Shown here in pieces: positions 27,446 through 38,371 of a DNA stretch of 49,612 nucleotides. The notes beneath the pieces were generated by a model, which saw nothing but the letters and a program-made list of their open reading frames with translations, did not search any database and was not told the origin of the DNA. Made by a program: the position numbers and the translations under genes. Every line of letters begins with the position of its first letter. Position 1 is the stretch's first letter. The DNA is from Pseudomonas sp. UMAB-08 (GTDB taxonomy: Bacteria; Pseudomonadota; Gammaproteobacteria; Pseudomonadales; Pseudomonadaceae), in assembly GCF_900095225.1 (NCBI RefSeq), contig NZ_LT607414.1:570806-620417 (forward strand), written 5' to 3'.

Positions 27446-28380
27446 AGCTGCTGCACAGCGTCACGGGTCATACCCATGCCGAGCGAGCCCCGCTCCATCT
27501 CGGCAAAACACTCGCTCACCCAATCGACGAACACCCGAACTCGCGGGGACATGTGGCGGTTGTGCGGATACAGGACCGACACGGGCATAGGTGGCGGCGG
27601 GCACTGGGGTAAAACTTCACGCAACACGTCTTCGGACAGTTGCTGAGCAACCCGATAGCGCGGCACCTGGATGATGCCAATGCCGGCAACCGCCGACGCG
27701 GCGTAGATTTCGGCGCCAAACACCGCGACGCGACCCTCGAGCCGGACCTCCTGGCATTGCCCGTCAACCATAAACTCGAAGGGGTAAGGTTTGCCGGTGG
27801 TTCTGGAGACATAGTTCACGCCCGTGTGAGTCGCAAGGTCCCTCACCTGTTTCGGCACCCCGTATTTGCGCAGGTACGCCGGGCTTGCACAGGTCACCTG
27901 CTCCAGCATCGCGATACGACGTCCGATCAACGACGAATCGCTGAGGTTGCCGGCCCGCACCACGCAATCCACACCCTCCTGAACCAGGTCCACCAATCGA
28001 TCAGCTTCGCTCAGGGTCAGTTGAATATCAGGGTAACGTGCCATGAAGCCCGGCAAGGCTGGCACCACGAAGTACCGTGCCAACGTGCCGTGCAGGTTGA
28101 TCCGCAGCATGCCTTTGGGCGCGACGCTGCGGAACGCATGCTCGGCATCTTCCAGTTCCGCCAGTAAATGGATGCATCGCGCGTAGTAGGCCTCCCCGTC
28201 AAGGGTAGGTTTGACCCTACGCGTGCTGCGCTCCAGCAAGCGCGTGCCAAGCCAGGCTTCCAGTTGGTTGAGGCTGTGAGTGAGCGTGGCACGCGGCAGG
28301 GTCAAGTCTTCGGCAGCCAATGTAAAGCTGCTGCGCTCATAGATACGCACGAAGATTTTCATCGCCTTGACCTGATCCAT
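27436..28380 (-). CDS. LysR-type transcriptional regulator
   Basis: A 314-residue LysR regulator of the CrgA/DhcR-like subgroup. The N-terminal helix-turn-helix is FTLAAEDLTLPRATLTHSLN (near residues 23-42) followed by QLEAWLGTRLLERSTRRVKP, and the effector domain starts around RINLHGTLARYFVVPALPGF. The ATG at 28380 was chosen because MDQVKAMKIFVRIYERSSF is the usual family start; an upstream in-frame extension is unrelated. It lies 114 bases downstream of the OprD porin on the same strand, so it could be its local regulator, though the target is not shown. Confidence 0.92.
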   Translation of the reverse strand: MDQVKAMKIFVRIYERSSFTLAAEDLTLPRATLTHSLNQLEAWLGTRLLERSTRRVKPTLDGEAYYARCIHLLAELEDAEHAFRSVAPKGMLRINLHGTLARYFVVPALPGFMARYPDIQLTLSEADRLVDLVQEGVDCVVRAGNLSDSSLIGRRIAMLEQVTCASPAYLRKYGVPKQVRDLATHTGVNYVSRTTGKPYPFEFMVDGQCQEVRLEGRVAVFGAEIYAASAVAGIGIIQVPRYRVAQQLSEDVLREVLPQCPPPPMPVSVLYPHNRHMSPRVRVFVDWVSECFAEMERGSLGMGMTRDAVQQLQG

Positions 28381-28494
28381 CGCGGCCCTCGTCAATTGTT
28401 GGCGTTTTTTGAACAGTCCTGCGAATTTAGCATGAGCCCGCCTTGTTCTGTCGAAGTGGCTGGACAAGGCGGCGTTGAAGCCGAGGACGATGCC

Positions 28495-29814
28495 TTATAT
28501 AAGAGGAATGCTGTAGCTGACAATAAAGCGGTTTTCATCTTTGTCGCTTGCATCGTTGCCTCGAAGCACCGCACTGCGCCACGTAAAGCCCAGCCCCTTG
28601 AGGCTGCCTTGAGGGATCACATAGTCGATGCGGAAGTCATGCTCCCATTCGCTATTTTGCTTGTTGAGCGCTTGAATATGCTGACCGTTCCAGTAGGTGT
28701 AACTTGTCTTTAAGCCCGGTAAGCCGAGGGTCGAAAAGTCGTAGGCATACGCGGCCATTGACGTGTCTTCGCCTGCATTGACGAAGCGCAGAACCTGCGA
28801 ATTGGTGATCAAGTAAGGAGAGCGACCCTGGTCCTGGTTAATATGAGGGAAGTCACTACGCCCGCTCGTTTGCTGATAGCCAACGCTGATGGAATGGCCT
28901 TGCAGGCTATACGTGAACAGGCTGCTCCACAAGCGGTTGTCTACTTCGCCCTTGCCAATACCTTGACCATAATAACCCGCACTGACATAACCTTGATCAC
29001 GGCCTGAAGCGCTGGCATTTTCACCGTCTGAGGTGCTATAGAAATAACGCAAGTCTGTTTTCAGCTGACCGACGGGCAGTTGCCATTGGTGAACCAATCC
29101 CAAAAAGTGTTGCTGATAAAAATCTTTCAAGCCGCCATAGTAGTATTGCAGTTGCAATTGCTGAGTGGCTTGATAATCGACCCCACCGTAATAGAACTGA
29201 TTACTGAATTTCCCCGTGTCCGGGTTATTTGCGCCCGCAATCGACATCCCCTGGGTATTTGAGGAGTTGCGATCAGCCACCTGCCTTATATCGCCCACGG
29301 TAAAATTTAAATGTTCAAACTCTTTTGATTCGACTTGCCAGCCCTCAAAGGTTTCCGGCAATAAGCGCCCATCGTTATACGTCAAAACAGGCAGTTTCGG
29401 GAGCAACGTGCCGACCTTTAACTGAGTCTGGGACACACGAAACTTGGCGGTTGCCCCCAGCCGGCCGTAATCATTAACCGCTTCTCCGTTGCTGTCCAAA
29501 GGAAATACACTTCCCGGGGTGTGATCCTCTCCCTTTTTACCCGCACGTCCTGCGGCGTCTAACCGCAGGCCATACAAACCCAGCACATCCAAACCAACCC
29601 CTATCGGTCCCTGAGTGAAACCTGACTGGTAATTAAGAATGAAACCCTGGCCCCACTCACGGTCAGAAGGTGCCTTTGCATTACGCGTGTCTTGGTTAAA
29701 GTAAAAGTTACGTAGGTCAAGTGAGGCTTTGCTGTCCTCAATGAATCCGGCTGCATGCGCTTGCTGTGCGACACCCAGAGCCATGACCAGCGTGAGGTAA
29801 GTTTTATTGCACAT
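28495..29814 (-). CDS. OprD-family outer-membrane porin
   Basis: A 439-residue substrate-specific porin of the OprD family, an 18-strand barrel for uptake of amino acids, dipeptides or organic acids. There is a signal peptide (MCNKTYLTLVMALGVAQQAH, cleaved after AHA). Family marks are GFIEDSKASLDLRNFYFNQD, WGQGFILNYQSGFTQGPIGV, GLDVLGLYGLRLDA and the terminal NRFIVSYSIPLI. The substrate cannot be told from sequence. It is preceded by an AT-rich promoter region with an ATTCTT-AAC-AAGAAT inverted repeat (29907-29921), a candidate operator. The start has GGAG at good spacing. Confidence 0.93.
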   Translation of the reverse strand: MCNKTYLTLVMALGVAQQAHAAGFIEDSKASLDLRNFYFNQDTRNAKAPSDREWGQGFILNYQSGFTQGPIGVGLDVLGLYGLRLDAAGRAGKKGEDHTPGSVFPLDSNGEAVNDYGRLGATAKFRVSQTQLKVGTLLPKLPVLTYNDGRLLPETFEGWQVESKEFEHLNFTVGDIRQVADRNSSNTQGMSIAGANNPDTGKFSNQFYYGGVDYQATQQLQLQYYYGGLKDFYQQHFLGLVHQWQLPVGQLKTDLRYFYSTSDGENASASGRDQGYVSAGYYGQGIGKGEVDNRLWSSLFTYSLQGHSISVGYQQTSGRSDFPHINQDQGRSPYLITNSQVLRFVNAGEDTSMAAYAYDFSTLGLPGLKTSYTYWNGQHIQALNKQNSEWEHDFRIDYVIPQGSLKGLGFTWRSAVLRGNDASDKDENRFIVSYSIPLI

Positions 29815-30473
29815 CGTTGTCTCCGATCGGCAGTGCTAATGCGAGGCTAACGCCCGTCCTAGAGGGGTTGCGGCGTTGAGTGGCGGCAATTTAAAGGATT
29901 TTGTTTATTCTTAACAAGAATGAATTATTATTTTTTTATCTACTTTTGGAATATAGCCTCTCTACATCCTGGAGCCTTTTATGAGGATGTCTGCGCGAAC
30001 TCATTCCTCACGGACGCCTGCCAGCGACACATCGTGGTTCCTGACAATAAGGGGTGATCGCCACGCCGATTGGGCTGCACCCCTTTATCGCCGGGGTCTC
30101 GGGAGATCAGATCGGGGAAGGAAAGAGGCCGGTCGTTACACGTTAACGGATCGTATTTGAAGTAAAGTAGCCCTCCAGCCACTGACTCCAGGTAAAGGAA
30201 TTACAGGTTGGCGAAACAAAGAATTGCTCTTCATATCCACGTGTCAAGACTACAAAAGTTATAGCCATTCCAGATGAAATCAACGGTCGCCGATGCAACT
30301 TTCCCTGCGGCAAACGTCGTCCCGGAGGACTGTAACTAGAGCCAGACTTTATCCAGCGCTCATAAACCAATGCGTGTGGCAAAGTTGCCTGAGAATGGAC
30401 TCGCGCGGTGTATCTGACGCGAGCCTCCACAGGCAAGCCTGCTGCAGGTCTAAAACCGCTGTAAGGTCAGGGT
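29815..30473. other. Gene-poor intergenic stretch
   Basis: About 660 bases without a convincing gene. The left part (29880-29970) is AT-rich and should hold the oprD promoter with the inverted repeat ATTCTT-AAC-AAGAAT. The rest has two minus-strand open frames (97 and 67 codons) with no family signal and no good ribosome-binding site. A small palindrome AGGCAAGCCT lies near 30431. It could be the remnant of a lost gene. Confidence 0.5.
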
Positions 30474-31520
30474 TTAACCCTGTACCCCGGCCAACTCCCG
30501 CAACCGAGTCAGTTCAGCCACAGGAATATCGATGCCATGGACCAACGCCTTGGCGCGCTGCAGGTAGCGGCGGTCGCCAGGCATGCGCTCCTGACCGACG
30601 TCATGCATCCGCCGGACCAGTTCCTCACTGCGCTCGGCAAAGTTCTGCCCGGAACCCTTGTTCGGATCAATCACGATAAACAACTGGCCCGTCCAGGGTG
30701 TCTGCGCACCGGGATGCTTGGACCAGTCGAACTCGAACGAGAAATTACCGCCCGTGAGGCCTGCGGCGAGCAACTCGACCATCATCGACAAGGCTGAGCC
30801 CTTATAGCCGCCGAAGGGCAGCAACGCACCACCGTCAAGGATCGCCTTGGGATCCTCGGTCGGCAGCCCGGCGCGGTCCACACCCATGCCCGGCGGCAGC
30901 ATCGCGCCCTTGCGAGCAGCGATCTGCACGTCACCGTTGGCAATAGCACTGGTGGCCAGATCGAACACGATCGGGTCACCACCTGCCCTGGGTGCGGCAA
31001 ATGCAATGGGATTAGTGCCGAACAGCGGTCGCTGTGCCCCATGGGGCACCACGCACGTCATGCTGTTGACCACGCTCAACGCCACCAGCCCCTCACGAGC
31101 GAACGGCTCGACATCGGGCCACAGTGCTGCGAAATGGTGCGAACTGCGAATCGCCAGAATGGCGATCCCCGCGCTCTTGGCCTTTTCCACCAGCAACGGT
31201 CTGGCAGCCGCCAATGCCGGTTGAGCGAAGCCATTAGCCGCATCAACCCGGATAAATGCCGCGCCGACATCCTCGACTTTTGGCACTGCTTTGCCGTCGA
31301 CCCAGCCGCTGGCCAGGGACGAAAGGTAACCGGGAATTCTGAAAATGCCGTGGCTATGGGAACCGTCACGCTCAGCGCTGGCACAGTTTTCAGCCAACAC
31401 ACTTGCCACTTCCGGCGAGGTGCCGTTGCGCAGGAAAACCTGGCGCAGCAACTCGACCAACTCAGGAAAAGAAATGTTTCGCGTCTCTACGTGGGCCGCG
31501 GTATCGCTGGATGCAGACAT
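30474..31520 (-). CDS. Malate/L-lactate dehydrogenase-family oxidoreductase
   Basis: A 348-residue NAD(P)-dependent oxidoreductase of the Ldh_2 (YbiC/YlbC/AllD) family, which includes malate, ureidoglycolate and delta-1-piperideine-2-carboxylate reductases. Marks include GSHSHGIFRIPGYLSSL, SSHHFAALWPDVEPFAREGL, FGTNPIAFAAPR, FDLATSAIANGDVQIAARKG and the GALLPFGGYKGSALSMMVEL motif. The ATG at 31520 has GGAG 6 bases upstream. The FGTNPIAFA and GYKGSALS forms are also seen in DpkA-type imine reductases, so lysine/proline-type imines are possible substrates. No pathway gene is adjacent. Confidence 0.9.
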   Translation of the reverse strand: MSASSDTAAHVETRNISFPELVELLRQVFLRNGTSPEVASVLAENCASAERDGSHSHGIFRIPGYLSSLASGWVDGKAVPKVEDVGAAFIRVDAANGFAQPALAAARPLLVEKAKSAGIAILAIRSSHHFAALWPDVEPFAREGLVALSVVNSMTCVVPHGAQRPLFGTNPIAFAAPRAGGDPIVFDLATSAIANGDVQIAARKGAMLPPGMGVDRAGLPTEDPKAILDGGALLPFGGYKGSALSMMVELLAAGLTGGNFSFEFDWSKHPGAQTPWTGQLFIVIDPNKGSGQNFAERSEELVRRMHDVGQERMPGDRRYLQRAKALVHGIDIPVAELTRLRELAGVQG

Positions 31521-31624
31521 TTTAAACTCCGGTATATTTTTTTTGAGGGAGGTAATGACGTTCTTCATTGATCCCGCGCGCTGGCTCAAGCAGGTATTGA
31601 GCCAGCCTGAGCGTCACAGTGTAA

Positions 31625-31813
31625 TCAGGGCTTGACCTTGCGCCGCATGAACCCGTTGATGATCACCACCAGCACCGCGACCGAGATGGCGATGTACTGA
31701 AAGGTCTTCTCGGTGATCACACCAATGTTCTGCAAGTGCGACAAGCCCAACATGATCCCCAGTACCACCAGGGCGATCAGAATCGAATACGTCAAACGCT
31801 GTTTGTTAGTCAT
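31625..31813 (-). CDS. Small two-span membrane protein, unknown function
   Basis: A 62-residue protein beginning MTNKQRLTYSILIALVVLG. It has two hydrophobic segments (about 8-25 and 37-55, ITEKTFQYIAISVAVLVVII) and a basic tail (NGFMRRKVKP), so it is probably an inner-membrane protein with both ends in the cytosol. The ATG at 31813 is preceded by AGGA at 8 bases. I do not recognise a family. It lies between a dehydrogenase and a divergent potassium antiporter; neither suggests a job. Confidence 0.7.
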   Translation of the reverse strand: MTNKQRLTYSILIALVVLGIMLGLSHLQNIGVITEKTFQYIAISVAVLVVIINGFMRRKVKP

Positions 31814-32101
31814 TACGGCTTCCTGAATACCTGTAGAAATCATCTGCTTTGCGCAAATGCGAGCCCATGGTAACGCTGATGACTCGCAGACGGCAGCCTG
31901 GCATACAAATCTGCGATACCGGCCGCCGTGTTACCCGATTGAGGCCTCAACACCGATCCTGTGACCTTGATCAGAACAAAATGGACGCTGATGAGATAAA
32001 CACCCCATGTTTTAATGCCGCCCTATTCAAGACGATTGCCACCAAGCTTCCGCCCTCGCGCTTTAGCATTGATCGAACAGCGATACATCAAGGAGTTCAC
32101 C

Positions 32102-33910
32102 ATGCCCAACGAAGGCAATCTGCTGCAGGCCGCAGTCGTATTTCTGCTGGCCGCAGTATTGACCGTACCCCTGGCCAAGCGCCTGCAACTAGGCGCAGTG
32201 CTCGGGTATCTGTTTGCCGGGGTGATCATCGGCCCTTCAGTGCTGGGCCTGATCGGCAATCCGCAAAGCGTCAGCCATATTTCCGAGTTGGGCGTGGTGC
32301 TGCTGCTGTTCATCATTGGCCTCGAGCTGTCACCGCGACGCTTGTGGGTGATGCGCAAGGCCGTGTTTGGTGTTGGACTAGCCCAAGTACTGCTCACCGG
32401 GATGGCTATCGGCAGCGTCGCCCTATTTGCCTTCGATCAGTCGTTTAACAGCGCGGTGGTGCTGGGGCTGGGGTTGGCCCTGTCGTCCACCGCCTTCGGC
32501 CTGCAAAGTCTGGCCGAGCGCAAGGAACTTAACAGCCCACATGGAAGGCTGGCCTTCGCCGTTTTGTTGTTTCAGGACATTGCCGCGATTCCGTTGATTG
32601 CCATGGTGCCGTTTCTAGCGGGTGTGGATCACAACGCCAGCACCTCCGACCACCTGACTCATGGTCTACGGGTGGTGGGCAGCATCGCTATTGTGGTGAT
32701 CGGCGGGCGCTATCTGCTGCGCCCGGTATTTCGGATCGTCGCCAAGACCGGCCTACAGGAGGTCTCGACCGCGACCGCATTGTTGGTGGTGATCGGCACA
32801 GCCTGGCTGATGGACCTGGTGGGGGTATCGATGGCCATGGGGGCGTTTCTGGCAGGTCTGCTATTGGCTGACTCCGAATACCGCCACGAACTGGAATCGC
32901 AGATCGAGCCCTTCAAAGGATTGCTGCTCGGGCTGTTTTTTATCAGCGTCGGCATGGGCGCCAATATCGGCCTGCTGGCCAGCGCACCGCTGACCGTGCT
33001 GGGGCTGACAGTGCTGCTTATTCTAATCAAACTGCCCTTGCTGTTTGGCATCGGCCGTCTGGTCGGCGGCCTGGACCCGCACAGCGCCATACGCTTGGGC
33101 GTGGTGCTGGCAGCGGGTGGTGAATTTGCCTTCGTGGTGTTCAAGATCGGCCGCGACCAAGGGCTGTTCGAACCGCGGCTGTACGACATTCTGGTGCTGA
33201 CTATCACCCTGTCCATGGCCATGACGCCGCTGTTGTTACTTCTGATTTCGCGACTGCTCACACCCAAAATCACACCGCAGATCGTGCCGGACGAGTACCG
33301 CGATATCGCCAGTGACTCACCAAGGGTGGTCATCGCGGGTATGGGACGCATGGGCCAAATCGTTGCGCGGATTCTGCGGGCGCAAAAAATCTCCTTCGTG
33401 GCATTGGACAACGCCGTGGAGTCCATTGAGTTTTCCCGCAGCTCCGGCCATCTGCCGGTGTTCTACGGCAACCCGCTACGCCCGGAAATTCTGCGTGCGG
33501 CCAAGGTTGATCAGGCAGAGTTTTTCATCATTGCCACCGATGACCCTGACACCAACATCAAGACTGCCGAGTTGGTGCGCAAGCTTTATCCGCACATAAA
33601 GATCATCGCCCGCGCTCGCAACCGTCAACATGTGCATCGGCTGATGGACGTGGGTGCTCAGGCAGTACGCGAAACGTTCTACTCCAGTCTGGAGATGAGC
33701 AGGCGTACATTGGTAGGGCTGGGTCTGAGTCAGGCTCAGGCCGATGCACGGGTCAGTCGTTTCAAGCGTCACGATGAGCAAGTGCTGAACGCGCAACATT
33801 TGGTGTATGACGATGACGCCAAGGTCCTGCAAACCGCCCGTGAAGCCAGGACGGAACTGGAGCAATTGTTTGAAGCCGACCGCCTGGAGGAAGAGTCCGC
33901 CAAAGACTGA
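32102..33910 (+). CDS. kefB: KefB/KefC-type monovalent cation:proton antiporter
   Basis: A 602-residue CPA2-family antiporter with about 12-13 membrane spans (residues 1-380), then a cytosolic RCK/TrkA-N domain with the Rossmann loop VVIAGMGRMGQIVARIL (about 405-420). The regulatory loop HELESQIEPFKGLLLGLFF near residue 262 matches the Kef central loop that responds to glutathione adducts. It probably moves potassium out and protons in during electrophile stress. The ATG at 32102 follows AAGGAGTTCACC. No kefF/kefG quinone-reductase partner is adjacent. A 13-bp hairpin follows the stop. Confidence 0.9.
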   Translation: MPNEGNLLQAAVVFLLAAVLTVPLAKRLQLGAVLGYLFAGVIIGPSVLGLIGNPQSVSHISELGVVLLLFIIGLELSPRRLWVMRKAVFGVGLAQVLLTGMAIGSVALFAFDQSFNSAVVLGLGLALSSTAFGLQSLAERKELNSPHGRLAFAVLLFQDIAAIPLIAMVPFLAGVDHNASTSDHLTHGLRVVGSIAIVVIGGRYLLRPVFRIVAKTGLQEVSTATALLVVIGTAWLMDLVGVSMAMGAFLAGLLLADSEYRHELESQIEPFKGLLLGLFFISVGMGANIGLLASAPLTVLGLTVLLILIKLPLLFGIGRLVGGLDPHSAIRLGVVLAAGGEFAFVVFKIGRDQGLFEPRLYDILVLTITLSMAMTPLLLLLISRLLTPKITPQIVPDEYRDIASDSPRVVIAGMGRMGQIVARILRAQKISFVALDNAVESIEFSRSSGHLPVFYGNPLRPEILRAAKVDQAEFFIIATDDPDTNIKTAELVRKLYPHIKIIARARNRQHVHRLMDVGAQAVRETFYSSLEMSRRTLVGLGLSQAQADARVSRFKRHDEQVLNAQHLVYDDDAKVLQTAREARTELEQLFEADRLEEESAKD

Positions 33911-33963
33911 CGACATTCAGGTACTCAACTCAGCTAATCAAACCTGGAACACACCCCATCGAA

Positions 33964-33994
33964 CAAGTCCGAAGAAGCCCTTTCTTCGGACTTG
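33964..33994 (+). terminator. Hairpin after the Kef-type antiporter
   Basis: CAAGTCCGAAGAA, loop GCCCT, TTCTTCGGACTTG is a perfect 13-bp stem 54 bases after the stop. There is no T run after it. Confidence 0.75.
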
Positions 33995-34221
33995 CTCGAT
34001 TGTTAGACAAACCCATCTATATTTAGGATAGTTTCAGCGGCCATATATAAACTTCCTACATAAATTTTAAAACTGTAGAAATACCCTACACGATTTTCCG
34101 CAATATTCACCCCGCCAAGCTATTTACCCTGACACCCGAAACTGTAAAAATTCGTTTTTAGCATTACCCTTGGTAACTAACAAATACCACCTTCACTGAA
34201 TAACTATAAGAGCTGATCTAT
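33995..34221. other. AT-rich upstream region of a small gene
   Basis: With the terminator this makes about 310 bases without a gene. The DNA is clearly more AT-rich than its neighbours. It holds CCTACA at 34055-34060 and 34085-34090 with TGTAG between them (34074-34078), a possible repeated regulator site. It is the likely promoter region of the 34222 gene. Confidence 0.45.
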
Positions 34222-34488
34222 ATGAACCCGAACACTGCGACTGCTATAGACCTGTCGCTACCTGTCGCTGATCCCCACACAACCAAGGCGTTTGGCCTGG
34301 AAAATCTCATGGCCCTACGGGACGCACTGATTGTTCTGAAAGGCCCACTGGGCAATATTCCAGCCTTGCGCACCCGTATTCAGAACAGCGTATTTAATCA
34401 GGCTGCGCAGGCCACCTATTACGATAACGAACGTCTGAATCAACGCCGTCTAAATAACGGCCGCGGCTCGATCACTGAGCGGCCATAA
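34222..34488 (+). CDS. Small protein of unknown function
   Basis: An 88-residue protein of no family that I recognise. The first part (residues 1-25) is low in structure-forming residues, the middle (GLENLMALRDALIVLKGPLG) is likely helical, and the C-terminal part (TYYDNERLNQRRLNNGRG) is polar and basic. It has no signal peptide or membrane span. The ribosome-binding site is weak (AAGAG). Codon use looks normal and an AT-rich promoter-like region precedes it. It overlaps the convergent DUF934 gene by 49 bases, which is unusual and lowers confidence that it is real. Confidence 0.5.
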   Translation: MNPNTATAIDLSLPVADPHTTKAFGLENLMALRDALIVLKGPLGNIPALRTRIQNSVFNQAAQATYYDNERLNQRRLNNGRGSITERP

Positions 34489-34949
34489 GCAACGCTGACC
34501 CCGGCCAGCCCCTTGAGTGCATCTTCGATTGTTTTATCTTCGCGCACCGCAAAACTGTCAAAACCGCACTGGCGCATATGGCTGAGCTGATCGCGCAGTA
34601 CATCGCCAATGGCCCGTAGTTCGCCCGTCCAGTCGAGACGCGTGCGCAGCAGATATGCTTGGCTATAACCTCGACCATCACGAAAGCTGGGGAAATCCAC
34701 GGCAATCAGGGGCAGTACCGAGAGGAACGGCTTCAAGGTCTCGACCTCGTCATCCGGACCGAGCCAAACGCCATCAAGGCTCAAACGCTCACCGGCCAGC
34801 ACAGCCCGATCCTGACGCGACCACCAACGCGTAAACGGCAGTAGCAATGGCCCACTTGGCAGATCGCCTTGTGCTTCGCGAACCAACGTCCATGAGTCGT
34901 GGTCGGCGATGTGCGCCAGCCCGACTTTAAGCCTCAGCACATTGTTCAC
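34440..34949 (-). CDS. DUF934 protein linked to sulfite/nitrite reductase
   Basis: A 169-residue DUF934-family protein (LPLIAVDFPSFRDGRGYSQA and the ELRAIGDVLRDQLSHMRQCG stretch are the family marks). The family is found almost only beside sulfite or nitrite reductase genes and is presumed to help in that reduction, but its activity is not known. Its start overlaps the stop of the reductase gene by 4 bases, so translation is coupled. Its last 49 bases overlap the opposing small gene. Confidence 0.9.
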   Translation of the reverse strand: MNNVLRLKVGLAHIADHDSWTLVREAQGDLPSGPLLLPFTRWWSRQDRAVLAGERLSLDGVWLGPDDEVETLKPFLSVLPLIAVDFPSFRDGRGYSQAYLLRTRLDWTGELRAIGDVLRDQLSHMRQCGFDSFAVREDKTIEDALKGLAGVSVAYGRSVIEPRPLFRRR

Positions 34950-36622
34950 AGCGTCGCCTCTGACGGCTCTCGTTGATAGACGCGCTCCTTGAAGGGCGCC
35001 AGACCGATGCGATTGAGGGTCTGCACGAAGCTCTCGTCGCTTTCCCGGTAATCGGTGAACGTAGAGACAATCTTTTCGATCACGTCCGGCACCTGTAAGG
35101 CGCTAAAGGAAGGCCCAATCACTTTCCCCAATGCGGCCGCCTTGCCTTGCGAACCACCTAGCGTGATCTGGTACCACTCGCTGCCATTTTTATCGACGCC
35201 CAATATGCCGATATTGCCAATGTGATGATGGCCGCACGCATTCATGCAGCCGGAGATATTCAGGCTGATCTCTCCCAGATCGTGCAGGTAATCCAGATCA
35301 TCGAAACGCTGTTGAATGGCCTGTGCAATCGGGATCGATTTGGCGTTGGCCAACGCACAAAAATCGCCACCCGGGCAGGCGATGATGTCGGTCAACAACC
35401 CGATATTTGCGGTACCTAGCCCGCTTTCGCACGCCAGGCTCCACAGTGCATACAGGTCAGCTTTGCGGACGTCCGGTAACACAATGTTCTGTTCGTGGGC
35501 GATGCGAATTTCACCGAACCCGAACCGCTGCGACCAATCCGCCACTGCGTTCATTTGCTCCGTCGTCACGTCCCCCGGTGGTGCGCTGATCCCTGGTTTG
35601 GTCGAGAGTACTGCACTGACGTAGCCGGGGATTTTATGCTGCTGCACGTTGCGCGAAACCCAGCGGGCAAAAGCCGGGCTTTGCGCCAGATGTGAACCGA
35701 AGTCCAGATCTGTGTCCGAGAGCTTTGCATAAGCCGGGGGCACAAAGGCTGAAGCGACGCGTTGAAATTCTTCTTCCGTCAGCTGCGCCGGGCCATCTTT
35801 GATGTGTTGCCACTCTTGCTCGACTTCGCGGGAAAAGGCCTCGATGCCTAAGGCTTTGACCAAAATCTTGATCCGCGCCTTGTACTTGTTGTCCCGCCGC
35901 CCGTAGCGGTTATAGACGCGCAACACCGCCTCGACATACGACAGCAAATGCTGCCAGGGCAAACCCTCACGAATCTGTAGACCGAGAATCGGCGTACGCC
36001 CCAACCCGCCCCCGACCAAGACCCGCAACACCCTCCGCCCAGCTTCATCGCGGTACAGATACAGCCCGATGTCGTGCATCTGGATCGCCGCCCGATCTTG
36101 CTCCGCCGAACAGATGGCAATTTTGAACTTGCGCGGCAAAAACAAGAATTCCGGGTTGATGGTTGACCATTGCCGCAGGATCTCGGCCAGCGGGCGTGGG
36201 TCGAGCAGCTCGTCGGCAGCAACCCCGGCAAAGGCTTCGGTGGTGATGTTGCGCACGCAGTTACCGGAGGTCTGGATGGCGTGCATCTCGACACCGGCCA
36301 ACCGTTCGAGAATGTCCGGCACCTGCGCCAGTTCGATCCAGTTGAACTGCATGTTCTGTCGAGTCGTGAAGTGCCCGTATCCACGGTCATAGTCACGGGC
36401 GATGCTGGCCAACGTGCGCATCTGTTCGGCGCTCAAGGTGCCATACGGAATGGCCACACGCAGCATGTACGCGTGCTTTTGCATGTACAGGCCGTTCTGC
36501 AGACGCAGCGGCAGAAACTCTTCTTCGCTCAGGTCGCCACTCTGGAAGCGCTGTACCTGATCGCGAAATTGCGCGACCCGCTCAAAGACCAACGCACGGT
36601 CGTATTCGTCGTATTGATACAT
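34946..36622 (-). CDS. cysI: Nitrite/sulfite reductase, siroheme type
   Basis: A 558-residue siroheme and [4Fe-4S] reductase that catalyses six-electron reduction of sulfite to sulfide or nitrite to ammonia. The cluster ligands are visible as Cys416-x5-Cys422 (ACPGGDFCAL) and Cys459-x3-Cys463 (ISGCMNACGHHH); the substrate arginines and lysines lie in GHFTTRQNMQFNWIEL and the TSGNCVRNITTEAFAG segment. Assimilation of sulfite is the usual annotation. The neighbouring orphan ccoN and DUF934 match a P. aeruginosa cluster (PA4129-PA4134 as I recall) that is induced by cyanide, so a special respiratory or cyanide-stress role is possible. Confidence 0.92.
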   Translation of the reverse strand: MYQYDEYDRALVFERVAQFRDQVQRFQSGDLSEEEFLPLRLQNGLYMQKHAYMLRVAIPYGTLSAEQMRTLASIARDYDRGYGHFTTRQNMQFNWIELAQVPDILERLAGVEMHAIQTSGNCVRNITTEAFAGVAADELLDPRPLAEILRQWSTINPEFLFLPRKFKIAICSAEQDRAAIQMHDIGLYLYRDEAGRRVLRVLVGGGLGRTPILGLQIREGLPWQHLLSYVEAVLRVYNRYGRRDNKYKARIKILVKALGIEAFSREVEQEWQHIKDGPAQLTEEEFQRVASAFVPPAYAKLSDTDLDFGSHLAQSPAFARWVSRNVQQHKIPGYVSAVLSTKPGISAPPGDVTTEQMNAVADWSQRFGFGEIRIAHEQNIVLPDVRKADLYALWSLACESGLGTANIGLLTDIIACPGGDFCALANAKSIPIAQAIQQRFDDLDYLHDLGEISLNISGCMNACGHHHIGNIGILGVDKNGSEWYQITLGGSQGKAAALGKVIGPSFSALQVPDVIEKIVSTFTDYRESDESFVQTLNRIGLAPFKERVYQREPSEATL

Positions 36623-36890
36623 CGTTCACCCCCTCAAGCTCATCGGTGCTAGCTGCTCTCTTCGAAAGTCGAGGCAGCTGCCGAGGCTTGAGACTATGGC
36701 GAAGCGCACCCCGACAAAACAGCGTCAGACCGGGCAAATAAAACCGTATCAGAGGCTCATTAAACGGCGCGTCTGCACCGCTTTTCTTTGCCTTCTCTGA
36801 GTCTGTTTTGTTCGCCTCAGAGTTTTTACAGTGCAGCCTCGTGCTGGACCGCAGGGGCCTGGCAAGCAATGGATGGGTGGAAACACTGCC

Positions 36891-38318
<1,428 letters not shown>

Positions 38319-38371
38319 CCATCCTGCGGGAGTACAGCGCGACTCCCGCCCTCCTGATAAGGCCTGACGTG

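Noticed and set aside
30143..30436. A 97-codon minus-strand frame in the gap after oprD
   Set aside because: There is no convincing ribosome-binding site and no domain or composition that suggests a gene.
36623..36890. Search for an Anr/Fnr box (TTGAT-N4-ATCAA) in front of ccoN
   Set aside because: No sequence close to the consensus was found.
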